Positions 23,060 through 33,991 are shown, counted from the first letter of the stretch. The stretch: 64,000 nt of DNA from Triatoma infestans (GCA_011037195.1 JAAEAF010014385.1:1-64000), one strand, 5' to 3'. Program-made: numbers and translations. Notes: generated by a model from the sequence alone, not told the origin.

Positions 23060-23165
23060 GATGAAGTTTAAATAATTTCAGTTAAATTATTTAATTTACC
23101 AAAGTGATCTAGTCTGTAACCAGCAAACAGGTAACACTCTTCCCCCCACTAATGGCAATGCTGCC

Positions 23166-23596
23166 ATTAGAGACGGCTTGTGACGTTTATTTTTCACAAA
23201 TCCTGAAAAAAAAAATTCAAAAAGAATTAGATACGTAATATAAAAGTCGGTCTTTCAAATAAATTATTTTTAACCTGCACCTCCATCAGCGTCCTGCTAC
23301 AAAATAACGAAGAAAGAAGCCAATTAATTCTTCTTAGCCCGATTCTTTTCAAAATGCCCGAAATAGCTGGGAAGAATTTCACTTTTCTGTATCAGAAGCT
23401 AATGAAGTTGTAGGAGCTCACTCAGCTATTAATATAATATAATCTAAAGTACATAATCTATAATTTGTTTAGTTTTTCAAACAGTATTAGAATTTTTAAC
23501 TGAATTATCACAAAAGAAATTCTTTTGAAAAAATGTATGTATTCAAAACTTTTGTAGGAATGAAAAATGTTTATAAAAAAAGAAAATCTTGATAGT
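23166..23596. other. Spacer at the centre of the inverted duplication
   Basis: Similarity between the arms fades at about 23165 and resumes at about 23597. The 430 bp between are AT-rich with no recognised feature. This is where the duplication junction should lie. Confidence 0.6.
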
Positions 23597-24239
23597 ATTA
23601 CCAATAGTGCGGGGATGAGAGTTACCTTTTTGCTGGTTACAGAGCAGACCATGCCGGGTTGTTAAGATGGCGTTTAGGTATTAAATTAATAGAAACCGTT
23701 TAAACTTTGTCTTATGTTATTTGATAACAATATGACAAAATCTCCACCTTGTCCGCTTTGAATCGGTTCTGAACCTAGATTTTATTTCTGTACAGAATGT
23801 AATGTACAGTTTCATGTATATTTCTTAACACTTGTTGAAAAATTTGTGTGTTTTCAACAATGATTTAAAATTTTAATTTATAAAGGAAATTTTTGAATAA
23901 GTTCATGACTATTATGATGGTCAGATAGTAATAAGTTTATAGTGTTTTTCATTACCTCAGAAAAACATCTTAATTCTAAAGAATGAGAAACCTCAAAAAG
24001 AAGTTGAAACTAGTAAGTAGTATTTTAAATTAAGTGAGAGAATATACTAATTTTTTTTAGTAAATTAGTTTTTTAATATTTACAATTCCTATGACTGGGA
24101 TTCCCTAAGAAATTCATTAGTTATACTTTTTTTTTCAAAAAATATTAAGTTCTTCCGAACGATTTTTCAGGGAAACAACTCACGTCCTGGGAAGTTTTGA
24201 ATAATATACACGTTGCACTTGTAAAAGAATTAGAATTAT

Positions 24240-24980
24240 GGTGTTACATCAGATATCAAAAGAAAAGCATCGAAATTATGGGCTGCTTATTAAGAAAATC
24301 GGAGTTGCATTTATTTCACATGTACTGAAAAGACCAAGGCTGGAAGCTATTCCAGAGAAAATAAGATTTTTTAATTGTGAAATTTCAATTCATTATAACT
24401 TCAGATACTTAGAACTTCATTGTCAGTTAGAAGTGAAAAGTAGGCTCCCATTAAAGAAGTTGTGATATTTAATTTTATATTGCCTAAATAAATAAATTAG
24501 GTCAGTTTTAAGTGAAGTCCGCAATGCTGGAGAATACTCAGTCCACCAACAGAATTTGATCCAAGTTTGCGTAGAGAGTTGACATTCACTGAGGTAAATT
24601 GGTAACTTTCTCTCATGTATTTGTAGTTCTAGTCTGATAGAAAATTTAAAAGTATAAGTTAGCGTCTCTATATAAATTTAATGAACCAGATTCTGACTTT
24701 GGAGGAAACATGAAATCGTTCTGAATTAAGGAAAATAATCATGCCTTGAGAAATACATTTTCCGAAATTACAATTTTTTTTTTTTTAATTTCAGGATCCA
24801 GTAGCTAAGGCTGAATATTTGGAAATAACGTCAACTTGCAGCCAAAATTTTTTGTTGACAATAGGGACTATATCTGATGGAAGTCTTTCGCAAACAAGTT
24901 CGCTACGATGTTACAAGTAGTAAGTTACTAGTTATCATTTTTCAATCGAATTAAATCTCTATAGTTTTGGTTGGGCACGC
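24240..24980. other. AT-rich upstream sequence, no gene recognised
   Basis: An open frame at 24238-24465 has no recognisable motif and is not kept in the mirror arm. I treat it as chance. Confidence 0.35.
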
Positions 24981-24984
24981 AAAG

Positions 24985-25150
24985 GTGGTTAAACCATGTA
25001 TAAAATGATTTTGCTCTGTGCAAGTCTGAGTTATCTCACCATTTTATCAAGACATCCTGATGATGGGCAAAAGCCCGAAACCGATTGATAAACACAAAAT
25101 GATGCAGCGATCACCAAAAATATCTGATGAATTAAATATTTTTTCTTTTA
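24985..25150 (+). repeat. Single-arm family A repeat with hammerhead-like motif
   Basis: From the central GATTTTGCTCTGTGCAAGTC text it runs to AAAATATCTGATG. The motif at 25053-25090 reads CATC, CTGATGA, T, GGGC-AAAA-GCCC, GAAACCGATT, GATA. Helix II is intact with a changed loop, and helix I keeps about three pairs. Confidence 0.6.
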
Positions 25151-25904
25151 CTCATTGCTTGTTTTGGCCAGGTCAATTTTCTGAATTTTGAATTGGTAAT
25201 TACGAAAATAGATTTTTAGAGAGTGGTCTTAATGTGTATATATGAGTTCTAATTGTTCCCATATTCAATGCCGTCTAAATATGGGATATCACCTGTAGCA
25301 GCAAGGATTACGTGTGCAGCAAAAATCTCAAAAATTGGTTAACAGCAAGATTAGCCATGAGCTCTACCTTGTTCATTACTTACATATGCGAGAATTGCCG
25401 TTAAAGAAAATTGGCTTAATCAGTCATATTAGAATTTTTAATCATACTAAACTTTTTATAAATTTAATATTGCTGTCTACTTTTTACATTCAAATTATTT
25501 CGTTAATGCACAAAAGTATATTAAGGTTAATATTCTTTTCAAAATGAAATGCTCTTTAGAATCTTTGAAATGAAATAATATCCCAGGCAAATATTAAAGC
25601 CATGTTATAAATTGGATAATCACTTCCTTCTTCTTTTTTTAATTGCAGATTTGATATACCAAATATGATATGAAAACATTTTTATCATTATTAGAAAACA
25701 CGAAAAAATCTTGAAGTAGAAAAAAGGAAAGATATGCCAACCAAATGGAAGGAACGAGAAGTTAAATCAGTAAGATATATGAATCTTACGAAAATTGTTG
25801 CAATTATCCAAAGTTAAATTTGTATTCAATTCCTGTTATACAACAATTTTATTTTTGTAATCTTTTCGGTTTTCGCAACCACTTTCCTGAAAAACACTTG
25901 AGTT

Positions 25905-26115
25905 ATCTGGTTGAGACCGCGTCAATGGTTTGCTAAAAACCGACGTTTCGCCCAAGTTGCAATGAGCCTCTTCAGGGCCCTCAGGATCTTGAAAGCCAAT
26001 AAGGTCAAGTAAGATATTGCCTTATTGGCTTATAAGATAACAACCCTAAAGAAACGTCGGTTTTCAGCAAATCACTGACCAGTCTCAAGCCGGAAAGTCA
26101 AGCATTTTTCAATTT
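25905..26115 (-). repeat. Family B foldback hairpin with hammerhead-like motif
   Basis: Arms ACCGCGTCAATGGTTTGC... and ...GCAAATCACTGACC are inverted copies around about 26010. On the minus strand, 25939-25978 reads GCC, CTGAAGA, G, GCTCA-(8)-TGGGC, GAAAC, GTC, GGT. Helix I pairs GCC with GGT and helix II pairs GCTCA with TGGGC through one G-T wobble. The second arm lacks a clean core. Confidence 0.6.
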
Positions 26116-26413
26116 TATTTTTATTTCCAATATTTTATGTTCAGCGCCAAGTCACAACCAGAAATATATGTGGAGATCAGTTAGTAATGTATAAATAAAG
26201 GTTGATTAAATCTTATTTATTGTAACTAAGAAAGAAATAAAATTTAACGAAAATATATATTACAGCTGATGTATTTTTTTTTTTTTTAATTTATAGTATT
26301 AATTTTTATTTTGCCATTACGATATTTTTAGTAATTTTGAATTAGTAATTTAAGTATCTGAAAATATTAAGAGAAAGACAGAAGGCATATTACTACATTG
26401 GCAATTGGTGATA

Positions 26414-26503
26414 ATGGTGAAGAGAGAGGTGAAATTCTACGTCAGGGTGTTCCCGTCTGTTGAGCGAGACGTGGTGAACTTCAAAATTGAAAATAATCGA
26501 GAG
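26414..26503 (+). CDS. Kinesin-9-like motor, plus copy, exon 1
   Basis: The ATG at 26414 opens the first motor strand (KFYVRVFPS, compare V.VRVRP). The donor is GAG|GTAATG, phase 0. A kinesin motor is a microtubule ATPase. The kinesin-9 (KIF9/KIF6) family works mainly in cilia and flagella, a role inferred from the family. The gene continues in nine more exons to 62748 and beyond. A divergent copy starts 10 kb upstream on the other strand, so the two share an upstream region. Confidence 0.85.
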
Positions 26504-26734
26504 GTAATGTGTTTGTTGGTTTGTTTATTTACTCTTGTGACCAGGGAGAAGTTTATCTCTTTGTCTTCAACACAGAAGTAGTTCTATGTTATACTTGTAA
26601 TGTACTTGAGTACATTATTCTCTGTTAAGTACTTGTAATGGTAGCGTAACTCGAGACATAACATGTGATGATGTCATGCTTCGAACTGATGACTCCCCCA
26701 CTAATTGTCCTAGGTTGCACATCTCACAAGAGTG

Positions 26735-26835
26735 TGTAAACTGAATTTGCTCTGTGCAAGTCTCTGTTATCACACTGTGTGACAAACGCATCCTGAAGAT
26801 GGGCGAACGCCCGAAACGGCCCAGTAAGCAAGTTT
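26735..26835 (+). repeat. Single-arm family A repeat in kinesin intron 1
   Basis: This runs GTAAACTGAATTTGCTCTG through CATC, CTGAAGA, T, GGGC-GAAC-GCCC, GAAAC, GGCC (motif about 26789-26826). Helix II is perfect, but helix III and the second strand of helix I are degraded after GAAAC. It is absent from the mirror intron at 16034-16228, which is interrupted there by gypsy #1. Confidence 0.6.
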
Positions 26836-26976
26836 CTTCTGTTATGAAAGTGAAAATGTATAATGGCAAACTATTTCTTTGTGCAACTAGCCAAAGCAAC
26901 ATAACCTACAAACTCTCCGGAAAGCTCCCAAAATGTCAGTTATTACAAAAAAAAATCAATTTAATTTCAATTTCAG

Positions 26977-27116
26977 ACAATGCATGTGAGAGCTCCACAA
27001 GATATTAATAAATATGAGCCGAAATTTATCTATTGGGAATTTCAAACTGATGGAATTTTCTGCAATTCATGCCAAAGAGATGTGTATAATGTATCAGTCA
27101 GGGATACAGTTCGAAG
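26977..27116 (+). CDS. Kinesin-9-like motor, plus copy, exon 2
   Basis: The acceptor is TTTCAG and the donor AG|GTGAGT; length is 140 nt, phase 0 to 2. It encodes W.FQTDGIF and CQRDVYNVSVRDTV, which align with the kinesin-9 segment W.F.LDG.....Q..VY..V..D.V. The phase-2 end joins exon 3 to complete an arginine codon. Confidence 0.85.
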
Positions 27117-27554
27117 GTGAGTCTTATACGGTTGTAAGTTTATTATAAAGCAAGGTATTAGAGTGAAGCCAGTTGGCTAACTTATAAATATAATTGGACT
27201 ACTCTTAAGCATCACACTCTATAGCATGCTGCACAGAACCTGCAGATTGAAGGACTGTCTGCCGATTATAAGAAATATAGACTTGTGCATTGTGAGAATG
27301 TGCCCTTTAAAGTGGCTAATCCCATCAGCGAGGCAACGATCTCTCACCGGGCGTCAGGCCATTTTACCGCATCAACTTCCGCCGTGAGCTACATGTTTCA
27401 GGACGGTCTTCCGCACTCTGCTACTTCGACAAGGGCCGAGTTCGCATTTCATTATGTCCCCAATGTTTGCCCTTCAGTTAGTTTTGCCCACCAACACTCT
27501 ACTGGGCTGTTGACATCGACTGAGATCCTTAGTAATCGCAACAATCTAGACTTT

Positions 27555-27830
27555 TTACTTAGTGTCAGAAGTATTGTTGTAAATCGAGTTTTGCTCATAT
27601 TACAATAGAATAGCATCGATTTGTCAGGGATCTGTAGTCAAATTGTGTCCAATGTTCTGCCCTCCCAGTTTCTTGCCAGCGTGGATTTAGCATTCAATTC
27701 GACGCTATCATGAAGAAGCCTATTGCTGTATGAGCAAAACTTCTATATAACAAGCCACTGGTGCGATCTCAATCAAAAACCTAAGTGTTTTGAATTAGAA
27801 TGACCGCGAAACCTAAAAGATCAATAAATA
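27555..27830 (+). repeat. Degenerate family B repeat pieces in kinesin intron 2
   Basis: There are pieces at about 27560-27610 and 27690-27790. The second has ATGAAGA, A, a GCCTAT..TATGAGC stem and AAAAC on plus, and is mirrored at 3060-3160. The core C3 is lost. Confidence 0.5.
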
Positions 27831-27879
27831 AGTTCATGTTGATTGGGTCCGCATAGTTTTTTTTCTTGATTACTTCAAT

Positions 27880-28085
27880 TTAAGACCATCGACCAGTTTC
27901 GGGAGTCGGCCATCTTCAGGACGTCTTGTAAACTGTGCGATAAGAAAAATAGGGCAAACCAGTTTACACAATCCCGGATGATCCAAGTTTGTTATCATCG
28001 TATGATAACTTCGTTTATCAAGACAAACTAAAAATAGGCGAACGCAAGAAACCGATCAATGACCACAAAATCAAGCTGGCGTTCA
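27880..28085. repeat. Degenerate two-armed family A foldback in kinesin intron 2
   Basis: The left arm reads GACCATCGACCAGTTTCGGG...CATCTTCAGGA and the right arm CTAAAAATAGGCGAACGCAAGAAACCGATC. Both arms have lost core bases, so this is an old copy. Confidence 0.55.
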
Positions 28086-28379
28086 TGAGAAAAATCCGAT
28101 TACTTTTTGTAATGATTTTTTTCCCATACAAATCTCCTGTATCTCACATCTGTGGCATTTAAGATAGCTTGTCTAAAGAAAGTATCAAAATATGAATCTC
28201 TCTCCGACCGAAAATAATACTTTTAAGAAGAAAATTCATGTGATTCAGATGCATGTTTTACCCTAGATGTTCAGACTCAAGGTGTTTGGAAACGTGGAAG
28301 TTTCTGGGAAAAAAAGTGGCAATTATAGCAACGTAGCATTAAGTGTGAGTGAAACTTTCAAAAACTCTCGTCATTTCAG

Positions 28380-28473
28380 AGCGTTCAATGGAGAAGACTT
28401 TATCGTACTGGCTTATGGTCCATCCTGCACCGGTAAGACGTACACCATGACTGGACTCCGAGGAATGTATGAG
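28380..28473 (+). CDS. Kinesin-9-like motor, plus copy, exon 3 (P-loop)
   Basis: The exon is 94 nt long, with acceptor TTTCAG and donor GAG|GTACT. It encodes AFNGEDFIVLAYGPSCTGKT then YTMTGLRG. The kinesin P-loop consensus is GQTG(S/A)GKTYTM; here GxxxxGKT survives but the middle residues are PSCT. The exon is nearly identical to 2366-2459. Sequence upstream stays open without a break, but the acceptor fits exon 2's phase exactly. Confidence 0.88.
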
Positions 28474-28685
28474 GTACTATTTTCTGTCATTTATTGAGAT
28501 ATCTAGTGTATTATTCAAAGTTTATAATTCTTCAATCAGGGTCATCGCAAAGCATACGTTAGAGACGCGACCGCGTAGAACCCCTCGCTCAAGGTGGCCC
28601 CGCGTCTCGATCAATCATAACAGTTGAATTTGTGGATGGATCCGCAATGCTTGATAACAGGTGGTATTTTATTCGTCGTAGCATG

Positions 28686-28812
28686 CATATTCATTTTATT
28701 CCTGGCCGGTTCCGGATTTCATCCATCGTCAGAGAAAATTCACCAAGTTAGTGTAGAGAGTTCACTTCAACGCAGTGTTTCTATTACACTCACACTTGTT
28801 GGTTTGTTGGCG
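28686..28812 (-). repeat. Dispersed repeat family D, copy 2
   Basis: This is the reverse-complement match to 250-377. The minus strand has CTGACGA, T, a GGAT/ATCC stem, GGAACCGGCC and AGG (about 28702-28738). Confidence 0.55.
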
Positions 28813-29289
28813 ATTTTGAATCAGCGTTGGTAACTCCCAAGTACCTTATCTTATCCAAACATAGAATAATTCTGCCGGCCTGTCTGAGTATTATACTGCT
28901 GGCTGTGCTCTTCTAAATCTATGGAAGTGCGTGCATTTACTTTGGGGGGGGGAGTGGAGAGTATTCTTCTCTCCCACCGTTCTAAATTACGTTCAGAGCT
29001 ACTGAATGTTACTAGATCGTCCACAGAAGCAGAAAATTCCTTCTACTGCTGGTTCTAAACAATTCATGTTGGTATTAATTGCTATAAGAAACAGCGTAAA
29101 ACTTAATATACTGCCCTGAGGAACCCCGTTTTCCTATATAAATGGATGAAATTTCTTATCTGTACCCTAAATGTCCTAAGTTTTAGGAAAGTTTGAATAA
29201 ATATTGGCAGGTTTCTCTTTAAATAGTAATACATCTGTTTAAGTATGCCATTTCTCCACAACATATCGAAAGCTTTTTCTATGATGAAA

Positions 29290-30000
29290 AAATCTGGTGT
29301 GATGCACTCACACAACTTTCTCTTACTCCAGTTCTCAAAATTGTAATTGACATATTAAAGTTAGTGTACCAAATTTAATAAATTCGTCGAAAACTGAAAA
29401 AAACTGTTCAGTAAAAGCGCACTTTCGGTTTATTAATTTTCTTGAAACTCGGAATTTTAGCTATCTATTAAGTCTAATTAATTTTGTTTGGATGGTAGAA
29501 TTGTAAAATCAACTGTGATAGCACTTTTGGGAAAAACCTAACCCCACTCCTCCCCCAAAAATGCCCTTAAATAAATTTTACCGGAGAAATTTTTAAAAAT
29601 AAAAGTTCTAGCTCTTTATATCTGTATTTGATATACAAAGTTTGAAGAAAATCGCAAGTTTGGAGCTATTTTTGAGAAAAACGTAAAAAAAAACAAGTAA
29701 AGTGGTACTTCCGGTTGAGGAATTTTGACAGATGACCTACTGTCGGATCCCATGGTGATACATACCTAAAGGAATATCAAGTTTAAACTTTCTACGATTT
29801 TTCGTTTTTGAGCTGTGCTGTTTACATACAAACACACACACACACACACCTACACTCACAGACCATTTTGTAAAAACCACTTTTTTGGACTCAGGAGACA
29901 TCAAAAGGATATTTCCGGTGAAAACTCGGTATCGAAAATTTAACACGATTACAATACATCCTCTTACTAGGAGTAAAAGAAAGTAAAAAAAAAAACTATT
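29290..30000 (+). repeat. Dispersed module repeat, long copy with CA microsatellite and tail hairpin
   Basis: This copy has the order CAGTAAAAGCGCACTTTCGG, then TTTGAAGAAAATCG..GGAGC, GTGGTACTTCCGG, a CA run at about 29826-29848, TTTCCGGTGAAAACTCG and the tail CCTCTTACTAGGAGTAAAAG..AAGTAAAAAA. The first part also matches the end of the direct repeats at 17489 and 20417. Confidence 0.65.
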
Positions 30001-30410
30001 ATGAGTTGGTGTATTTGTCTATAAGCGTTTTGGATGGCATCTTTTAAGTACTACTAAGGGATTCATGTGCTGTGATTTTGCCTGAAACCTGTTTGACGTT
30101 TACTTAGAAGTTGATTAGGTTCTAGGAACCATTTAAAGTCGTCTACACGCCATTCTTTCTAATGTCTTACATAGCAGCTTGTTAAAGTGATTGAATGTTA
30201 TGATTGGGGGTCTGTTTTATCTTTGCCTTCCATTAAGATTGGTATAGTTATTGCGGCGCTCCATGCTTTCGGAAATTTTTTGGTATTCCATTCTTTATTA
30301 AAAACCCTCAGAATATATATTTTATTGTTATTGTTGGGATTTTTAAAAATCTTTAGTGCACTTTGTCCGATCCAGAAGACGTATCTTTGGATCCAGACAA
30401 AGACGCTTCT

Positions 30411-30619
30411 GAGATATTTTCCGTGATAGTCTGCTTCTTTTGGAGGTCACACTCGTGTATTAACTAAATTTGCTCTATGCAAGTCTATGTTATCACACTG
30501 TTTTGACAAAAACATTCTGATGATGGGCGAACGCCCGAAACTGGTCGATAACCACCAAAAGAAGCAGGTTATCACGGAAAATATCTCTGATGCTTTCCTG
30601 TTCTGCGGAACCAACCACA
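30411..30619 (+). mobile_element. Family A foldback element with 14-bp target duplication
   Basis: The duplication ACAAAGACGCTTCT flanks the element (30397-30410 and 30620-30633). The left arm is cut short (it starts GAGATATTTTCC). The right arm is longer and ends CTGTTCTGCGGAACCAACCACA, the family's constant end. A hammerhead-like motif lies at 30513-30550. The asymmetric truncation and long duplication point to target-primed reverse transcription rather than cut-and-paste. Confidence 0.8.
30513..30550 (+). ncRNA. Hammerhead-ribozyme-like motif (family A)
   Basis: CATT, CTGATGA, T, GGGC-GAAC-GCCC, GAAACTGGTC, GATA. Helix I has T-G, T-A and A-T pairs, helix II four G-C pairs, and C stands at the cleavage position. 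Confidence 0.55.
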
Positions 30620-30889
30620 ACAAAGACGCTTCTAGTTCCCAAACTTTTAATGGCACATTTAATGGTTGATGAAAGGTTAATGGTTATTGACCATCTAGGG
30701 AGTACAGATTCATCAGTAGTCTGTAGTTCATGGTTTGTCAGTTAGGGAAGTGATCACTTCCACAGAGATCTTTATAAGCTTTCCAACCAAGAAGTGGAAA
30801 TAGTTGTAGGGAACAAAAGGCTAAATCGATGGCGGTGAGAGACCGTTGCTATTATTGAAATGAGTGAATTCTTGTCAATTAATTAACGT

Positions 30890-31740
30890 ACTGGTTTTTA
30901 TAATTTGAATTTCTTCGAGAATTTTTCCAAATGGGTGGGTGTTCCCCATTAAATGGGGAACCACATCCTTATCCTCATCCATGAAGAATTTGAAGAAGCA
31001 TTGCATCCTAATTTCTCTTTTGGTCTCCGTTTTCTGTCCTACTTTTTTGGCCACTTCGCCCAGTATTCCTGGGGATAGCTTTTGAGGATGGGGAAACTGG
31101 AGTTTGGGGTCGTTTTTTTAGAAGAGTTTCCGCTAAAAGTTACGGAATCTTCCGTGACCACCTCCATCTTTTTTTTCTGATCACTATCCATGTTTTCCTT
31201 TTCTCTTTACTTCTCATCTCTTCTCCTTTCTCTTTACTTTCTATTTCGAAAGTCTTAATAATTGTTTCGAATAATTGTTTTCTTCTATTTTGCATACACT
31301 TTTTGCCAGAATATCTACCACTGCAGTAAGGCGTGTAACTAGATCTTCCAGATTTTTCTTATCAATTGGTGTTTCAGTGACACACTTCGCGTATGATATA
31401 GGTTTTAGTAGCTTCGTCATTCACTTTCCTTAATGCTTCTCTGTAACTCATACATTCCTTAACCTTTATTTCCTGAGCTCTTTTCCCTTTTTTGTACATT
31501 ATACAATCTACTGACCCTGAAGAGTGACAGCCATTGCAATTTATGCATAATGCCAGAGTAACACATTCGTTCTGGTAAATTGGCGCAGAGCATAGCTTGC
31601 AAAGGTCACCAATGGTGCAGTTGCCCGCTATTGGCTCCGGGACCAACATTTGAAGCACCTTAAAGGACTTGGAATAATATGCCTCACGGGTAACGATAAA
31701 ACCGGCAGTTATTTTTTTCACATGGTTGTGAGCCTTCGAA
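30890..31740 (-). pseudogene. LINE ORF1 (gag-like) remnant
   Basis: The best frame, 31374-31721, has cysteine knuckles (CKLC, CINCNGCH, VDC) followed by basic sequence and SYREALRKV. That matches the knuckle-plus-YREAL pattern of I- and Jockey-type LINE ORF1 proteins. The frame continues downstream to about 30900 with stops. Sequence to about 32590 may be its 5' leader. It lies within the 28600-32600 block that is absent from the left arm. Confidence 0.65.
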
Positions 31741-32600
31741 CGTTAGAATAGGCTCTGGAGTAGGCTTACTCTCCCGAGATTGTCTTTAGGCACTTAATCT
31801 CTACAACACCCTGTGATCTAGATTCATTCAAGAACTCTTTTCACAATAGATTAAGGTCATACCTTGTCACTACTCCCTTAGAATAGTTGAGAGTTTTATC
31901 TCAACCTTAATATTCATACCTTTCAAACGTTTCTAGCTACAGTAGTGATTCCTTTGTCACTAGCCTTCGTCTCAATCAGAAGTGAATCATTTCTCAGTTT
32001 CCCGGGCATGTCTTTTTTAAGAAATCAAATATCTTATAAAGCCAATATGGCTCAAAAGTTTTTCCTTCCTCTTGATAAATCATAATGAAAAATTGCTGGC
32101 CTATTTTATTGCTAGCTTGCCTAATTTAGGTTGCCTCTTGCATCTGTTCTAATTTTTTATTTATTTATTTTTTTTAGAGTTTGCTCTCTTCTTACCTAGG
32201 CCTGTTGAATTTGTTTTATAATTGGTTCCCTACAGTTCCCACCATTTGGTACGTATTTAGGGATCTATAGATCACCATCCGTTAGTGCGACCTTACCGGA
32301 GAGAAAGCCTGCTTACTCACTAAGATCGACCGATTACCCCCACCCAAACAGCTCCCGGCTATAGGGCCGATATTAGGGGTTTAGGATGAATACGTGCTTG
32401 AGGGAGGTGTACCTATGGGTGAGTGTTTTATGTGGTATGATATTGAGCTTGGGCTCCGTGGTTTGCTATGCCCATACGGCTGTAAGCTAGCCGTCCCAGC
32501 GTAGTCCTTTAAGTTGCCTGTTTCGACATCCTGCATGGAGCAGGCCTATTCTGTTCCCGGTATTTCTACTCTACTTTATTCCAATGCATTATTTAAAAAA
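31741..32600. other. Probable 5' part of the minus-strand LINE, otherwise unassigned
   Basis: This is more GC-rich than its surroundings near 32240-32560. It is absent from the mirror arm. No coding frame is recognised. Confidence 0.35.
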
Positions 32601-33006
32601 AATGACTTGTTTGAAATAAATGTGAAGAACAGCCATGAAGAATTATAACTCTGAATAGTATATACATAATGTGAAGTCCCTCCTATTCTTACTCCGTTCT
32701 ATATATTTGTATTGCTAAACCCAAGTAGTTGCCTATATCAACTACCTATGCATGTGTTCTCGGCGAACGTTGAAAGTGAAAGTGTTGTTTGTGGTGTTAG
32801 GTTGACATACCTGAAGAAGAGCTACTTTTCAAGACAGTGTCCTTGTCATCTGCAACAGTTGTGCAAAATTTGTATGAATTATTTTGGAAAACTGTGCCTT
32901 GTGTATGATTGGAATATTTACATTATTACTGTTCAGAGCGGTCCCACTAGAACGTTGGAGTAGGGTCGTGACATCGATAATTCAGTAGATGTTTAACTAC
33001 AATATT

Positions 33007-33121
33007 TGGATGTTCTTTCGGGACATCTGCTCGGGTGCTAAGGGCAGTCTGCGGCACCCATGGAGCACAGCACAGTAAGAAAGGTCGGAGTGCATTGTCC
33101 CCCTTCAAAAAAAAAAAAAAG
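33007..33121 (+). mobile_element. Short SINE-like insertion with poly(A) and target duplication
   Basis: A 115-bp insert begins TGGATGTTCTTTCGGGACATC and ends in about 14 A (plus G). It is flanked by CTACAATATT (32997-33006 and 33122-33131). The mirror arm near 1720 has no insert. No tRNA box A/B is visible. The first bases can fold (GATGT..ACATC). Its origin is unknown; it may be the 3' end of a LINE. Confidence 0.75.
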
Positions 33122-33179
33122 CTACAATATTACTTTGCAAAAGGAAAGCACTTAGAATTTAGATATTGAGTTTCATTGG

Positions 33180-33790
33180 AAATGTGTGTTTTGATATCTT
33201 CAGAATATGGAAACAAATGTTTTGGCTATTTTTTCTGTATCTTACTGAGCTCAAAAACGGTATACTCAAAAACCCACAAACTTGGTATTCGATCTAGGTA
33301 CCATCTTTCGCATTCGACAAAAGTTTCTGTCAGAATCCGTCAACTCAGGGTGCAACTCTGCTGAATGGAATGTTTTTCTTTTCAGTCTTTCGCGATTTTT
33401 AGAAAATTGCTTCAGTGATTTTCCTTAAATTTTGCAAACTTACTAACTCACTTTTATTAGAAACTTTTTCCAAGGAAGTTATTTATTTTTCTGGGAGAAA
33501 TTCCAGGGTTTAAGTTTTCCTCTAATGTTCTAATTCAGAGCAATTTACGGGTTCCACTACTAATATAGATTCAGATAAATTAAAGGTATTATTAAAATTT
33601 TAAGTTTTAATAACGACGATTTCACAGTGAAATTATAGAATTTATTTCTGGGTTTTTGGAATTTTCCCAGAAATGGGTTGAACGATTTTTCTTTAAACTT
33701 GAATTGCTAGCGGCAGATACAAACCTAAATTTTATTTGAAACAATTTCTCTGTAAAAGCTTGACTGTGGGAAATCTGTAAGTTAATAGTT
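33180..33790 (-). repeat. Dispersed module repeat before exon 4
   Basis: Two inverted-orientation units (cores near 33415 and 33690: AACGATTTTTCTTTAAA and its like). This matches 1150-1620 reversed. Confidence 0.5.
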
Positions 33791-33835
33791 TAGTTTAGTT
33801 AGTAGTTAGTTTAACTTTTTCTTTTTTTTTTTCAG

Positions 33836-33991
33836 CAACGTGGCATTGCGCCTAGGATTATTTGCGATGTGTACCACCTAGTCGCTGATTATGCAGAAGT
33901 GACTAATGTGAATATCTACCTCAGTTTCGTGGAGTTCTTCGGCAAAGAGGTACGAGATCTGCTGACCAAGGGACCAAACGCTGTGACCAAG
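33836..33991 (+). CDS. Kinesin-9-like motor, plus copy, exon 4
   Basis: The acceptor is a long T-run then TTTCAG, the donor AAG|GTAAAT; 156 nt, 52 codons, phase 0. It starts QRGIAPRIICDVYHL and contains VNIYLSFVEFFGKEVRDLL. These match the kinesin RGI.PR....F helix and the V.VS..EIYNE...DLL strand. No copy of this exon is seen on the minus strand. Confidence 0.88.

Larger units (their letters stand above)
1160..23165 (-). repeat. Left arm of a large inverted duplication
   Basis: Reverse-complement similarity to 23597-33725 can be followed piecewise: 1160-2225 against about 32600-33720; 2225-3388 against about 27450-28600; 5805-6282 against about 26977-27450; 16034-16600 against about 26100-26720; 21500-22080 against about 23700-24240; 23113-23165 against 23597-23650. 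The arm is longer than its partner because it received a Tc1-like element, an R2-like fragment, a gypsy element, a LINE and a segmental repeat. It carries exons 1-3 of a kinesin-9-like gene. Confidence 0.85.
23597..33725 (+). repeat. Right arm of the large inverted duplication
   Basis: This is the reverse-complement partner of 1160-23165. It contains exons 1-3 of the plus-strand kinesin copy. Relative to the left arm it has its own insertion block at about 28600-32600 (module repeat, foldback element, LINE ORF1 piece) and a 115-bp SINE-like insertion at 33007-33121. Similarity ends just before exon 4. Confidence 0.85.

Noticed and set aside
24238..24465. A 75-residue open frame upstream of the plus kinesin copy
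   Set aside because: No motif, no conservation in the mirror arm and no splice context.
29820..29850. CRISPR-like regular repeats
   Set aside because: These are CA microsatellites (also 39762-39791); no spaced direct repeats of CRISPR type occur anywhere in the window.
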